Counted from the stretch's first letter, positions 34,800 to 44,666 are shown. The stretch is 60,852 nt of DNA from Methanoregula sp. (GCA_028679075.1 JAJRCF010000021.1:1-60852); one strand, 5' to 3'. Made by a program: numbers and translations. Notes: generated by a model not told the origin, from the letters alone.

Positions 34800-37700
34800 G
34801 CTGTTCATCTCCCGTCCTTTCGAAATAGTCCTCGGTCTCAAGATAAATTTCCTGTAATTTCTGTATTGTTTCGTCATCGGAATCCCAGAATCCCCGCTCG
34901 TTTGCTTCGAGAAGCCGGCCTGCCATGCTGTGGAGAGCATACGGGTTGTTCTCCTCGATCCACTGCCGGTTCTCCTCGTTAAAGAGGAAATGCTCTGCAC
35001 ACGCCTGGTACTCCCAGTCATCAATGGCATCGGAGGTCACGTCCCAGCCAAAGGTGTACTCGATGGTGTTCATGATCTCCTGCACGCCCCGGAACCCGTG
35101 GGGTTTCAGGCCCTCGATCCAGCGGGGGTTCAGGATGCGGCTCCGGAAGATGAACCGTATCTCCTCTTCGAGGAGACGCGTCTTGATGTTCTTCGGGTCC
35201 GATGCTTCGCCCAGTACCGAGACCGGGTCCTTGTTGCCGTAGACCTTGACACAGGCGTTCATTCCGCCAAGCACCTGGTAGGGATCATCCGTATCAAGAA
35301 TATCGAACTCACGCGAGACAATGTTCTTGACCGTCGCATCCAGGCGGCCGAACTGTTGGCGGAAGTGTTCCGGTACTTTCTCGCCCCGGAATTTCCTGCC
35401 ATACGCATAGGCGCCCCATGTTGTGTACACATCGGCAAGGTCTTTCCGGTCCTTCCATGCCGATGCATGAACCACTTCGCCCACACCACAACCATGGTTG
35501 CCAGGGGGGTCGCCGAAGATCCTGATAAGTGACTGGTCGCGTGCTTCCTGTTCCGGCATCCCGGCCTTCACTTTCTCTACCATGTCCTGTTTCAGGTGGG
35601 CCGCCAGGAAGTTGACATCCTCGGATTCATCGAGCATTGCAATCGTCTCGATGCCCTCGTCAATCATATGGATAAGAGCCGGGAATGTATCGCGGAACAG
35701 GCCGCTGATCCGGAGCGTTACATCGATCCGTGGCCTCCCGAGCTCCTTTGCCGGGATCACTTCGAGCCCGGTGACGGCACCACCTCTTTCCGACCAGATC
35801 GGCCGAAGGCCCATCAGCCAGAAGAGATATGCGATGTCATCGCCACCTGTGCGAAGGGTATCGGTTGCCCAGACGACGATACCGACATTCTGCGGGTACT
35901 CGCCTTTCTCTTTGACATACCGCTCGATCATCTGGTTGGCCATGGTCTTTCCTGCTTTCCAGGAGGCTCGAGTCGGGACGGATGCAGGATCGATAGAGTA
36001 GGCATTTTTGCCGGTCGGGAGGAGATGTGCATTACCCCGCGTGGGATCTCCTGACGGGCCGGGAGGAATGTACCCCCCGTCAAGGCCCCGGACCATGTGC
36101 GTGATCTCATCGGTGGTCTGGCTGAGTCGGCCGGAGAGATCATCGCAGATGAACGTGGTGCAGGTCTCGAGAGCCCGTGCACTGTTCCCGTACTCCTCCC
36201 GGATTACGGCCAGCGTTCTCTCGCGGTCGTACCCGTTCTCCGCCATCACAGCGATCAGGTGCTGGCTCTGCTCATCGATCCGGTCAATGAGCACGCCGTT
36301 CACTTCTCCAAGTCGCTCATTGAATACTGACGGGTTATCCATCAGGTCCCGCAATGACAGGCCCTGTGCAGATGCGATGCTTTCCCGGAGCGAGGGCATC
36401 TTCCCGTTCTCAAGCCGGGTCAGTGCGTACAACATTTCGGTGAACCGTTCGTTCTCCGGGGGGCTGCCGAAGATGTGGAGCCCGTCCTTGATGATGGCAT
36501 CCCTGACCTCGCAGATATAATCGTACAATCGCTCGGCACTGGCGACAATTTCCTCTGCACCGACATCGGCAGGAAGGCCGAGGTCGTTTGTGAGGTTCTG
36601 GGCAACAACGATCTCCCGGATCTCCCCGGCCAGATCCTCCATCTTCGTTTTTTCCTGGCTCTCCTTTGCCCGGAGGAATTCCTGCAGGATACTGTCCAGC
36701 TGTGCCAGGTCGCCGTATCCCTCTGCCCGCATCATGGCAGGGGGGATATGGGCGAGCACCGCAGCCCAGCTCCGCCGCTTGACTTCCACCATCTCCCCCG
36801 GATCATTGATAATATACGGTGAGACATGGGGCATGTCCTCGAAGACCAGATCGGGATAACACTCTTCGGACATGGCATTGCCTTTGCCCGGGAGCCATTC
36901 CAGCGTTCCGTGGGTCCCCATGTGGACGACAACATGGGCCCCCCAGACATTCTTCATCCACCGGTAATAGGCCACGTAATGGTGAGGCATAACCATATCC
37001 GTTGAGTGGATCAAGGACTCGACCTTCTCAAACAGCCCACGGGGGGGCTGGATCCCGATGAAGATGTTGCCTTTCATGATTCCCGGCAGGCAGAGTTCGC
37101 CACCGGTCAGGAAGAGCGATCCGGGTGCCTCGCCCCAGTCTTCCGTGATCTTTTTCCGGTTCTTCTCGGGCAGCCGGCTGAACCACTGGCGGTAGAGATC
37201 CGCGCTGACCGTGCCGGCCGCACGTTCCTTCATCTGCTCTTCCGAGAGATACCGCGTATCGTTGGTGAGCCCCGCTATCATCTCGTGGATGAGGTCATTG
37301 CCGGCCTCCGGGATATCCGTGACTGTATACCCCTCATCTCTGAGCCGCTCCAAAATCCGAATAACGCTCAGGGGCGTGTCGAGTCCCCCGGCATCACCGA
37401 GCGCATCAAGATCTCCTGTGTACTGGTAGAGAAGGATCGCCACTTTCCGGTCTTTCACCGGGGTCCTCTTGAGAACCGCCCATCGCAAGGCCATATCGGC
37501 AATCCGTTCGGGTCGCCCGGGGATCGGGATAGCCTGGTTCTTCCTGCCTTCGTGTTCGCCAATTGTTGAGTGGGGGATAGTAATGATCTGCGCATCGAAC
37601 TCCGGCCAGATGACCATAGCCGAGATCTCCATGGATGTAAGACCCTCATTGTCGGCATACCATTTATCATACGACCGGATCATGGCCATGGTCTGGAGGA

Positions 37701-38547
37701 CCGGCACATTGAGATCCGAGAAAAAGTTGTAGACCGGATCGGTCTTGGTGCCATCGTTGGGATCGGAGAGCGAGATCTGGGAGAAACCCATGGTCATAAC
37801 CAGGACATCGATGACAGCCTTCCCATCACGGAACAGGTTCTTCTCGACAAAACGCCGGATCCCGATGGCGCCGGTGGTCGGGTTCGGGCTGGTCACGAGA
37901 AAGAACGGCACGACGTTCATGCCCTTTGCTTCCACAGCAGCAATAAGCGCATCGACAGCCAGGAGATTTTTCCGGTTATACCCGAACTGGTGAAGAAGGA
38001 TTCCGGCGGTGGGTTTCTCCGGATCGAACCGCTGCAGGTGGGCAGCCAGATCGTGGATATCCGGCAGCGACGGATGGTAGAACCCTTCCGTGGGGGGATA
38101 ATGCAGCGGCCGCAGTTCCGCGGTGTATCCGCCGATGGTCCGGCACGCCCAGAATACGAGGCACCGGGTATTTTCGATCCCGCCAAGCTCCACGCAGGCA
38201 TGGACATAATCGTAGTCTTCATCCGGGAACGGGAACATGTTCCGGTAATCCTTCATCTCCTCCGGTGAGCCGCACGAAATAAAGATCGGAATGTTCGCCG
38301 CCCGTACGGCAGCGGTGAGCCGGTCGAATTTCTTGAAATACCCGGAACCCCCGTGAATGCTCATGATCAGGAGATCGCATCCCCTGAGGCTGTCCAGCAG
38401 TCCGGCGAATTTCTTCTCTTCTGTATCGAGTTCCTCGGACGTTGCTTGTACGATCCCGATCGCCAGACCGGTATCCTGGCATTCCTGTGCAGCCCGGGCA
38501 AGCCACGGGTTCTCACCAACGCCGGCACCAATAAACATGATTTTCAT
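34792..38547 (-). CDS. cobN: CobN/BchH-type metal chelatase large subunit
   Basis: A 1251-residue CobN-family protein, full length for the family. CobN holds the tetrapyrrole and inserts the metal (cobalt into hydrogenobyrinate diamide in aerobic B12 makers) with help from AAA+ partners. Characteristic stretches are VVHMGTHGTLEWLPGKGNAM, followed by the VFEDMPHVSPYIINDPGEM block, and GDPPGNHGCGVGEVVHASAW near the C-terminus. Archaea of this kind already have the anaerobic cobalt chelatase CbiX, so the true substrate here is open. I- and D-type partners lie in the facing operon (21845-24762). GGAGGT precedes the ATG. Confidence 0.92.
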   Translation of the reverse strand: MKIMFIGAGVGENPWLARAAQECQDTGLAIGIVQATSEELDTEEKKFAGLLDSLRGCDLLIMSIHGGSGYFKKFDRLTAAVRAANIPIFISCGSPEEMKDYRNMFPFPDEDYDYVHACVELGGIENTRCLVFWACRTIGGYTAELRPLHYPPTEGFYHPSLPDIHDLAAHLQRFDPEKPTAGILLHQFGYNRKNLLAVDALIAAVEAKGMNVVPFFLVTSPNPTTGAIGIRRFVEKNLFRDGKAVIDVLVMTMGFSQISLSDPNDGTKTDPVYNFFSDLNVPVLQTMAMIRSYDKWYADNEGLTSMEISAMVIWPEFDAQIITIPHSTIGEHEGRKNQAIPIPGRPERIADMALRWAVLKRTPVKDRKVAILLYQYTGDLDALGDAGGLDTPLSVIRILERLRDEGYTVTDIPEAGNDLIHEMIAGLTNDTRYLSEEQMKERAAGTVSADLYRQWFSRLPEKNRKKITEDWGEAPGSLFLTGGELCLPGIMKGNIFIGIQPPRGLFEKVESLIHSTDMVMPHHYVAYYRWMKNVWGAHVVVHMGTHGTLEWLPGKGNAMSEECYPDLVFEDMPHVSPYIINDPGEMVEVKRRSWAAVLAHIPPAMMRAEGYGDLAQLDSILQEFLRAKESQEKTKMEDLAGEIREIVVAQNLTNDLGLPADVGAEEIVASAERLYDYICEVRDAIIKDGLHIFGSPPENERFTEMLYALTRLENGKMPSLRESIASAQGLSLRDLMDNPSVFNERLGEVNGVLIDRIDEQSQHLIAVMAENGYDRERTLAVIREEYGNSARALETCTTFICDDLSGRLSQTTDEITHMVRGLDGGYIPPGPSGDPTRGNAHLLPTGKNAYSIDPASVPTRASWKAGKTMANQMIERYVKEKGEYPQNVGIVVWATDTLRTGGDDIAYLFWLMGLRPIWSERGGAVTGLEVIPAKELGRPRIDVTLRISGLFRDTFPALIHMIDEGIETIAMLDESEDVNFLAAHLKQDMVEKVKAGMPEQEARDQSLIRIFGDPPGNHGCGVGEVVHASAWKDRKDLADVYTTWGAYAYGRKFRGEKVPEHFRQQFGRLDATVKNIVSREFDILDTDDPYQVLGGMNACVKVYGNKDPVSVLGEASDPKNIKTRLLEEEIRFIFRSRILNPRWIEGLKPHGFRGVQEIMNTIEYTFGWDVTSDAIDDWEYQACAEHFLFNEENRQWIEENNPYALHSMAGRLLEANERGFWDSDDETIQKLQEIYLETEDYFERTGDEQHE

Positions 38548-38679
38548 TCAGATACCTCCATATCTGCAGGCAGAACCGTGGACCCGGACTGCATCTGTTG
38601 CAGCATTACCCAAGACTCATCCCGATCATTCTCTGAAGGAAAAAAGGGCTAATGGGTTCCGGCAGTTCACCTGCCCCGG

Positions 38680-39303
38680 TTACGGGATGAGTATGTCGCC
38701 GCTGCTGATGGACCGGCCTGTCGGATTATGGACCATTGTCCAGTGAAGAACCTGGTGGTTTGCGATATATGTCCTTCCGGGGAATCCATCCGGCCACATC
38801 GAAATGTACGTTGATGTACCACTGATGTAACAATTATCTGCATTGACCCGGAATTTGTCACCGGTTGCAATAACGGTGTCCGTTTTACTGGTATTCCCAA
38901 TCTTCTGGAAATATCCCCCGGTGGTGGCTCCTGTTGGCAGAGCTCTCAGGGTCTTATTGACCACATCTGTTGCCGCAACGGATTGCGATGTTCCCGAGGG
39001 AAATGTCATGGTGAAGACGAGATCATTCAGATTAAATGGATCACCGCCGGTGTTTTCGAACTGGAAGCCGTTTGCTACCGTATAATCCGACTTTGAATAA
39101 TCCGGCAAGCTGTTCGTTGTATCGGAGTCATCGCAACCATTGTAAAAATATGTTGCTTTAAGCGTTGCCTGCGGGGTTTTCTGCTGAGCGCCGGCCAGTC
39201 CCCCCGAATATGCGGAAACAACCGCGGCAATGATGATGGTCACTACCAGCATCAGCATGACACCGACAACTGGCGAAACCGCATCACTGGACATTGTTTT
39301 CAT
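38680..39303 (-). CDS. archaeal type IV pilin (second of pair)
   Basis: A 207-residue pilin of the archaeal 'type IV pilin N-terminal' family. The N-terminus DAVSPVVGVMLMLVVTIIIA is a class III signal: a short charged leader, then the hydrophobic helix that packs in the pilus core. Cleavage is expected just before VSPVVG. The globular part contains Cys pairs (NGCDDSD, ADNCYIS). It overlaps the preceding pilin gene by four bases. It is exported and assembled by the ATPase and membrane protein encoded at 40916-44657 (inferred from proximity). Confidence 0.88.
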   Translation of the reverse strand: MKTMSSDAVSPVVGVMLMLVVTIIIAAVVSAYSGGLAGAQQKTPQATLKATYFYNGCDDSDTTNSLPDYSKSDYTVANGFQFENTGGDPFNLNDLVFTMTFPSGTSQSVAATDVVNKTLRALPTGATTGGYFQKIGNTSKTDTVIATGDKFRVNADNCYISGTSTYISMWPDGFPGRTYIANHQVLHWTMVHNPTGRSISSGDILIP

Positions 39304-39917
39304 GTATAGACAACCTCCTTACTGTAGATATACTGGCCACTCGGGTTATGCAGGATCTTGATATCCACAACGCTACCGGTCTTAAGATCCGGGTCGAGAG
39401 GCGATGAGGAAGACCAGCTCATCCCCAGCAGAGCTGCCGTCCCAAAGTTTGTTGACGACGAGAGCGTATCGCCGGCTGTCCACGTATAATTCCCGAAATT
39501 TTTCTCGGGGACATAATAAATTGAATATTTTTTCATATTCTGATTTGTGGGAAATACCGCAGAGTACTGCCCTGCATAGGTAGGAATAGTGGGATATGGA
39601 TCGATAGCAGGACTGCTTGCAGTCTGCTGATGCTTATACGTGTACCCGCTTTTATTCGTGAAATACGTGATAATCGTCAGATCCTTTGTCGGTATGCTAT
39701 CCCCACTGAGGTGGTTGAATATCAGCGTGGTGTAGCTATTCGCCAGGGTGAGTTTTGTATCGATAGACGCAGACGGGGCTTTCTGTGCTCCGGAGCTCAG
39801 GGATCCGGAGAATGCACTGACCACTGCCGCAATGATGATCGTCACAACAAGCATCAACATCACACCGACAACCGGAGAGACTGCACTCCTGTTATCATAC
39901 CTGAAGATTCGTTTCAT
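39300..39917 (-). CDS. archaeal type IV pilin (first of pair)
   Basis: A 205-residue pilin starting MKRIFRYDNRSAVSPVVGVM with the same hydrophobic helix (LMLVVTIIIAAVVSAFSG) as the second pilin; the first ~55 codons of the two are near duplicates, while the surface domains differ. There is no Cys in the mature part. GGAGATGA precedes the start. It is transcribed away from the pilus ATPase operon out of a shared AT-rich intergenic region, which carries a weak match to the regulon element (GATCAA at 40005). Confidence 0.88.
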   Translation of the reverse strand: MKRIFRYDNRSAVSPVVGVMLMLVVTIIIAAVVSAFSGSLSSGAQKAPSASIDTKLTLANSYTTLIFNHLSGDSIPTKDLTIITYFTNKSGYTYKHQQTASSPAIDPYPTIPTYAGQYSAVFPTNQNMKKYSIYYVPEKNFGNYTWTAGDTLSSSTNFGTAALLGMSWSSSSPLDPDLKTGSVVDIKILHNPSGQYIYSKEVVYT

Positions 39918-40004
39918 TTTTCATCTCCAATGCCCGCCATCATGCGATGAGTAAAGATTCCCATCTGGGAACCAGTGACCGCCAGGCCATATCGTAGATG
40001 ACAC

Positions 40005-40090
40005 GATCAATTTAGGTTGTGTTAAAACTATTTAATTTGATCAGATTTAATTGTTTTAAAACAAATAGACTTTTAGTTAAGAGCGACATA
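40005..40090. promoter_or_regulatory. AT-rich divergent promoter of pilus genes
   Basis: This holds the promoters for pilins (minus) and the pilus ATPase operon (plus). GATCAATTTAGGTTGTG (40005-40021) then TTAAAACTA resembles the regulon element weakly, and TTTTAGTTAAG (40071-40081) resembles its core in reverse. These may be chance in AT-rich DNA. Confidence 0.35.
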
Positions 40091-40095
40091 TTGAG

Positions 40096-40911
40096 ATGAA
40101 TCATCCGGTTCCGGATGCAGGCGGATGTGATGGCGTGAAACAGAGGGCGGACAGAAAAAACAGTTGCAGGAAGTGGCAGGGATCTGTTATTCTTCTCATG
40201 CTCCTTATCGGCACAGCAGCAGGTCCCGGTTGCGTCAAGCTCATGCAGCAGAATTCACAGGATAATATATCCCGGGGCATTACAACGCCCACACAAACTT
40301 CTCTTGAGGACACTTCTGGAACTCCTGCTGGTACCCATTCAATATCCCAGATACCGGACCTCGCTACCGATGCTCTTCCCGAGCTGACCCCCGATCCCTA
40401 TCCAGCCCAGCACGCCCTGCAGTTCAATACAACGACCGACCCTTCCCGCTATGTCCGTGCCCCTGAATTTAAAAGAACGTATGTCCTTCGGGGAAATTCG
40501 ACCGGTCTTGTGGTCAACGCAACTTCCCTGAAAGGACCCCTGTGGATCTCTTTCGATGTAAAACCACTGTATGACTGTCTTGAAAACCCGGAATCCTGCC
40601 GGGGAGACAAAACAAAATCCGTGAATCGTCCGTATTTCACGATCACCGTGCGAGATAACCGGACACGCGAGATCGTGGCGGAGGATGGATATGCGCGGGA
40701 GTACAGCTCACAGAAGGACAACCGAACGATGAAAATCTATGGCGAGGGCCGGTACCACATTACCATGACCGGCGAATCGGTCGATGTCACGCTCTACATC
40801 GCCACCGGCAATGCTCCCGCCCCTTCCGCAACACAGGCATCTGCAGCTTCTTCAGCGCAGGAATCCGATATTCCCCCGGAACTGCGTGAGATGCTCTATG
40901 GAGGGCTCTGA
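40096..40911 (+). CDS. lipoprotein-like protein preceding the pilus ATPase
   Basis: A 271-residue exported protein with a positively charged N-terminus, a hydrophobic helix VILLMLLIGTAAGPGC with a lipobox-like end, a Ser/Thr/Pro linker, then a beta-rich domain from ~115 to 240 (PLWISFDVKPLYDCLENPES, YHITMTGESVDVTLYIATGN). A pair of Cys (YDC, ESC) may form a disulfide. It is translated just before the secretion ATPase, five bases apart, so it is probably an accessory component of the pilus machine. Family not recognised. Confidence 0.7.
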   Translation: MNHPVPDAGGCDGVKQRADRKNSCRKWQGSVILLMLLIGTAAGPGCVKLMQQNSQDNISRGITTPTQTSLEDTSGTPAGTHSISQIPDLATDALPELTPDPYPAQHALQFNTTTDPSRYVRAPEFKRTYVLRGNSTGLVVNATSLKGPLWISFDVKPLYDCLENPESCRGDKTKSVNRPYFTITVRDNRTREIVAEDGYAREYSSQKDNRTMKIYGEGRYHITMTGESVDVTLYIATGNAPAPSATQASAASSAQESDIPPELREMLYGGL

Positions 40912-40915
40912 CACT

Positions 40916-42826
40916 ATGACACTCCGCGATCTCACACAGGTGATCTGCGTCACTCTCTCCAATACACTTTCCGGGTTCAGGGCAGATCCCGCGCCAACAC
41001 CATCATCCTTACAGGCTCCCCGATTGTCCCCGGCAACGAAAGTTCCGGCAACACAATCCACAACCATTTTCAGAAAAGCAATTTCCCGGCTCCAGGCCAT
41101 TCCCTCACGGCTTGGTAACCGGACTGATACGGGCGATGCCCTGATCCTCGCAATCTTTCTTGTCTCGTTCCTCACCGGATATGCCGCACTCCTTGTCGAT
41201 CTCCCCATCCCGGTGCTGGGTCTCCTTGGGATTATCTCTGTCGCAACCCTGACTCTTGCCGTCAGTGCGGCATGGCACCGGTTCCACCCAGAGTCCGTTA
41301 CCAGGAATGAGATCCGGGAGGTAACAAAACCTCCTTTTGCTGCCTGCAATAGCAGAGAGGACAACGAAACTCAGAGTAAGGAACTGGATCTCCCACTTCC
41401 GTCCGGGCAGGAGCACGGGCTCTTGGAAGGGTACTGGATCGAAGCACCGTTTGTAGCAGTGCGGATTGTCCGCAGAGGACATGAAGGATTCATCTACACG
41501 GTGGACGAACCTTCCATCACCCCCCAGGAACAGACCGTGCTCCTGGAGACCTCCGGCCACCTGCGAAAGGTGATTGTTTATGATGATCCGGATAACCCGC
41601 CGGTCGGGAAACTGGATGGAGAGATTGTCAGCCGCATCATCCGGGAATTCCACCCACGGGTGACGCCAGAACGGCTGGAAGTCCTCTCCTATTACCTTCG
41701 CCGCGACCTCTCGGGATTCGGTCCGCTCGAAGCTCTCATGCGGGACCCGGCGCTCGAAGATATCAGCTGCAATGGTGAAAACCTGCCGGTCTTTGTCTTC
41801 CACCGGACCTATGGCAGCCTGCCAACGAACATTCTTTTCCGAGAAGGGGAGCTCAACCAGTTTGTGCTCAAGCTTGCCCAGAAGGCCAACAAGCAAATCT
41901 CCCTGTCCAGTCCAATGGTCGATGCCACACTCCCGGGCGGGTCGCGGGTACAGATCACCTTCAGCAACATCGTCTCCCTCCGGGGGAGTTCATTCACCAT
42001 CCGGAAATTCCGGGCAGATCCCATGACACCGCTCGATTTGATCCGGTATGGGACGTTCAGCCCTGAGATCCTCGCATTTCTCTGGCTCGCAATCGAACAC
42101 CGGAGGAGCCTCATCATCGCAGGGGGCACGGCGAGCGGTAAGACCTCAACCATGAACGCTATCTCACTCTTCATCCCGCTCAATGCGAAGATCGTCTCGC
42201 TCGAAGACACACATGAGATTCAGCTTCCTCACAAGAACTGGCTGGCAACCATCACCCGGGAGGTCGCCATCTCGGGCGCTCAGGGGGATATCGATCTCTT
42301 CTCGCTCCTGAAGGCCTCTATGCGGCAGCGCCCCGAATTTATCATTGTCGGGGAAGTAAGAGGAAAAGAGGCCCAGACGCTCTTCCAGGCTATGAACACC
42401 GGGCACGCCACGCTCTCAACCCTCCATGCCGGAAGTGTCCAAGAGGCGATCAACCGCCTCACCCATGAACCAATCAGCGTACCTCCGGTCATGTTCACCG
42501 CGCTCGACCTCGTTGTCAGCCAGTCGGTCTTCACGTACGGCAACCAGCGTTTACGGCGCTGCTCTGCTATCAACGAGATCGCCGTGGACAACAATGGCAC
42601 CATCATTCCCCGCAAGCTGTTCTCGTGGGATATCCGGACCGATACGATCCGCAGGGTTTCCCCTGAATCGCGGGTGCTCGGCGAAATTGCGACATTGCGG
42701 GGATGGTCCGAAGACCAGCTGGAAAAGGAACTGAAGAAACGGGAGGAGTTCCTCCGTCTTGCACTGGATGTTCCTCCTCCGAATATCGTTGACCTGGCGA
42801 ACGCGATGCACAATATCGGTGAATGA
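40916..42826 (+). CDS. type IV pilus secretion ATPase (GspE/TadA family) with N-terminal membrane segments
   Basis: A 636-residue ATPase that powers pilus assembly. The C-terminal part (~260-610) has Walker A IIAGGTASGKTST, an Asp box around VSLEDTHEIQL, Walker B IIVGEVRGKE and a His box TGHATLSTLHA, all as in archaeal TadA. Residues 75-94 and 97-120 are two hydrophobic helices, unusual because GspE-type ATPases are normally soluble and bind their membrane partner. I start at 40916, ten bases after GGAGGG; the longer frame to 40784 runs inside the preceding gene. The TadC-like gene follows after one base. Confidence 0.9.
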   Translation: MTLRDLTQVICVTLSNTLSGFRADPAPTPSSLQAPRLSPATKVPATQSTTIFRKAISRLQAIPSRLGNRTDTGDALILAIFLVSFLTGYAALLVDLPIPVLGLLGIISVATLTLAVSAAWHRFHPESVTRNEIREVTKPPFAACNSREDNETQSKELDLPLPSGQEHGLLEGYWIEAPFVAVRIVRRGHEGFIYTVDEPSITPQEQTVLLETSGHLRKVIVYDDPDNPPVGKLDGEIVSRIIREFHPRVTPERLEVLSYYLRRDLSGFGPLEALMRDPALEDISCNGENLPVFVFHRTYGSLPTNILFREGELNQFVLKLAQKANKQISLSSPMVDATLPGGSRVQITFSNIVSLRGSSFTIRKFRADPMTPLDLIRYGTFSPEILAFLWLAIEHRRSLIIAGGTASGKTSTMNAISLFIPLNAKIVSLEDTHEIQLPHKNWLATITREVAISGAQGDIDLFSLLKASMRQRPEFIIVGEVRGKEAQTLFQAMNTGHATLSTLHAGSVQEAINRLTHEPISVPPVMFTALDLVVSQSVFTYGNQRLRRCSAINEIAVDNNGTIIPRKLFSWDIRTDTIRRVSPESRVLGEIATLRGWSEDQLEKELKKREEFLRLALDVPPPNIVDLANAMHNIGE

Positions 42827-42827
42827 G

Positions 42828-44657
42828 ATGACCCGATCCGTATCGTTGGAACTAGCCGGAGCATTCATCGGGCAGATCGAGATGGCCCTGCTGGGTACGC
42901 ATCTTTCCCGCGATCTCTGCGCTGCGCATATGCCGGTCACCGCAGACCGGTACCTCCGTACGGCAAGGATCAATGTCCTTGTATCGCTGGCACTCGTTGC
43001 CGGGCTCTTTGCATTCGTATCACTCACAGGTATTTCCTTCGGGCTGTTCACCCTAGTCCCCCCGGCACTTTTCTGGGCGCTCCTCTTTTGTGGTATGGTG
43101 CCGGGACTCTGGCTGTACCTGGTACTGTATCCCGGTATCGTTGCCCGGGGCCGGAAGAGTCGGATCGAACTTGAACTGCCGTACGCTGTTTCGTATATGC
43201 AGGCGCTTTCCACCACAATGTCGCCATTCGAAGTCATCCGCCGTATCTATGAGGAGCGGACTATGTTTGGCGAAGTATCCCGTGAGTTCGGCCAGGTGGT
43301 CCGTGACGTGGAACTTTTCGGAGACGACCTGATCACTGCTATGCACAACCTTCAGCATACGACACCATCGCCCCTCCTAGCCGATTTCTTCAATGACCTC
43401 TGCATCGTCTTCGAGAGTGGCGGGAGTTTCTCTGCTTACCTTGCCACAAAGACCGAATATTTCCACCAGCAGGCGCGACGCGAGCTCGATGTCGTCTTAA
43501 AGACCATGGAGATCATGGCCGAGGTCTATGTCTCGGCGTTCGTTGCAGGGCCCATTGCTCTCATTATCATGATCGTGGCACAGGGGATGACCAGTAAAGG
43601 GACCATGTCCTGGCTCCTCCCGATGATGTATATCCTCATCCCGGCCGGTGCGATTGTCATGATCTGGATTCTTTCGCTGATGCTCCCCCCGGAGAACCTG
43701 GAAGTGAGCAGCAGCAAAGCGGTCGAGTACGGAACAGGGGCCGATGTACCTGTCCAGGGTGGCTTACCGGGCGACCCGGAGTTTTACCGGTACATCGAGG
43801 CAAAGAAGCGGAGATTCCGGCTGATCGATAACCTGCGCCATCCCCTGCGCACCTATATCTCCCACTATGCCTACGGGATAACTCTCGGGGCTGCCTGCAG
43901 CGGCATTGCGGCAGTCCTGTTCGCATGGGGGGCGCTTGGTGCAGTCTTTCCAAAGAATACGTTCGAGGCCGGTATCTGCCTCATTATCATCGCCTTCATT
44001 GCTCCCGTTTCCCTGTCCTATGAATGCAGGAAGTGGTACGTGAACAGCATCGAGAAAAACATTCCGGAATTCCTGCGGGAACTTGCAGACATGAAAGAGA
44101 TCGGGCTCACGCTGCCGGATGCCATCCAGCGGATCTCATCCGCAAAACTTGGCGTCTTAAGTTCCGAGCTTTCTCATGTAACGCGGGATGTCAGGACCGG
44201 ATCCTACGTGAATGCGGCACTCATCCGGATGGACCAGCGCATCGGGCTTGTCTCGGTCAAGCGTGCCATCTCGCTGCTGGTCAAGGCCGGGGAGATCACC
44301 TCAGATCTCCGCCAGATCATCATCATTGCCATCACGGACTTCGAGCATTACCTGAAGATGAAGCGGGAGCGGGCAAACACGGCAATCGTGTATGTCATGA
44401 TCATCTATCTCTCGTTTGGCATCTACCTCTTCACCGCGTACCAGCTGAACGGTCCCTTTATGGTGAGCTTCTCGACGTACAATATCAACTTCAACCTGGA
44501 GCAGAACGTCACCGACATGTTCCGGATTGCCATCATTCTCGGCACCTTCTCCGGCATCATGGCCGGGCAGTTCAGCTCGAACAGTATTCTTGCCGGCTTC
44601 AAGCACAGCATTGTCCTTCTGACAGCCGCAATCGCATTATTTGTCTTCATCGTGTGA
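42828..44657 (+). CDS. TadC/GspF-like pilus platform membrane protein
   Basis: A 609-residue polytopic protein, the membrane platform on which the ATPase acts. Two T2SSF modules are visible: cytoplasmic helices around ELELPYAVSYMQALSTTMSP followed by membrane helices, and a second copy around IPEFLRELADMKEIGLTLPD followed by C-terminal helices. At least eight hydrophobic segments are present. It overlaps nothing but sits one base after the ATPase stop and is followed by two pseudopilin genes, a compact pilus operon (40096-46078). Confidence 0.88.
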   Translation: MTRSVSLELAGAFIGQIEMALLGTHLSRDLCAAHMPVTADRYLRTARINVLVSLALVAGLFAFVSLTGISFGLFTLVPPALFWALLFCGMVPGLWLYLVLYPGIVARGRKSRIELELPYAVSYMQALSTTMSPFEVIRRIYEERTMFGEVSREFGQVVRDVELFGDDLITAMHNLQHTTPSPLLADFFNDLCIVFESGGSFSAYLATKTEYFHQQARRELDVVLKTMEIMAEVYVSAFVAGPIALIIMIVAQGMTSKGTMSWLLPMMYILIPAGAIVMIWILSLMLPPENLEVSSSKAVEYGTGADVPVQGGLPGDPEFYRYIEAKKRRFRLIDNLRHPLRTYISHYAYGITLGAACSGIAAVLFAWGALGAVFPKNTFEAGICLIIIAFIAPVSLSYECRKWYVNSIEKNIPEFLRELADMKEIGLTLPDAIQRISSAKLGVLSSELSHVTRDVRTGSYVNAALIRMDQRIGLVSVKRAISLLVKAGEITSDLRQIIIIAITDFEHYLKMKRERANTAIVYVMIIYLSFGIYLFTAYQLNGPFMVSFSTYNINFNLEQNVTDMFRIAIILGTFSGIMAGQFSSNSILAGFKHSIVLLTAAIALFVFIV

Positions 44658-44666
44658 GCGTGAACC

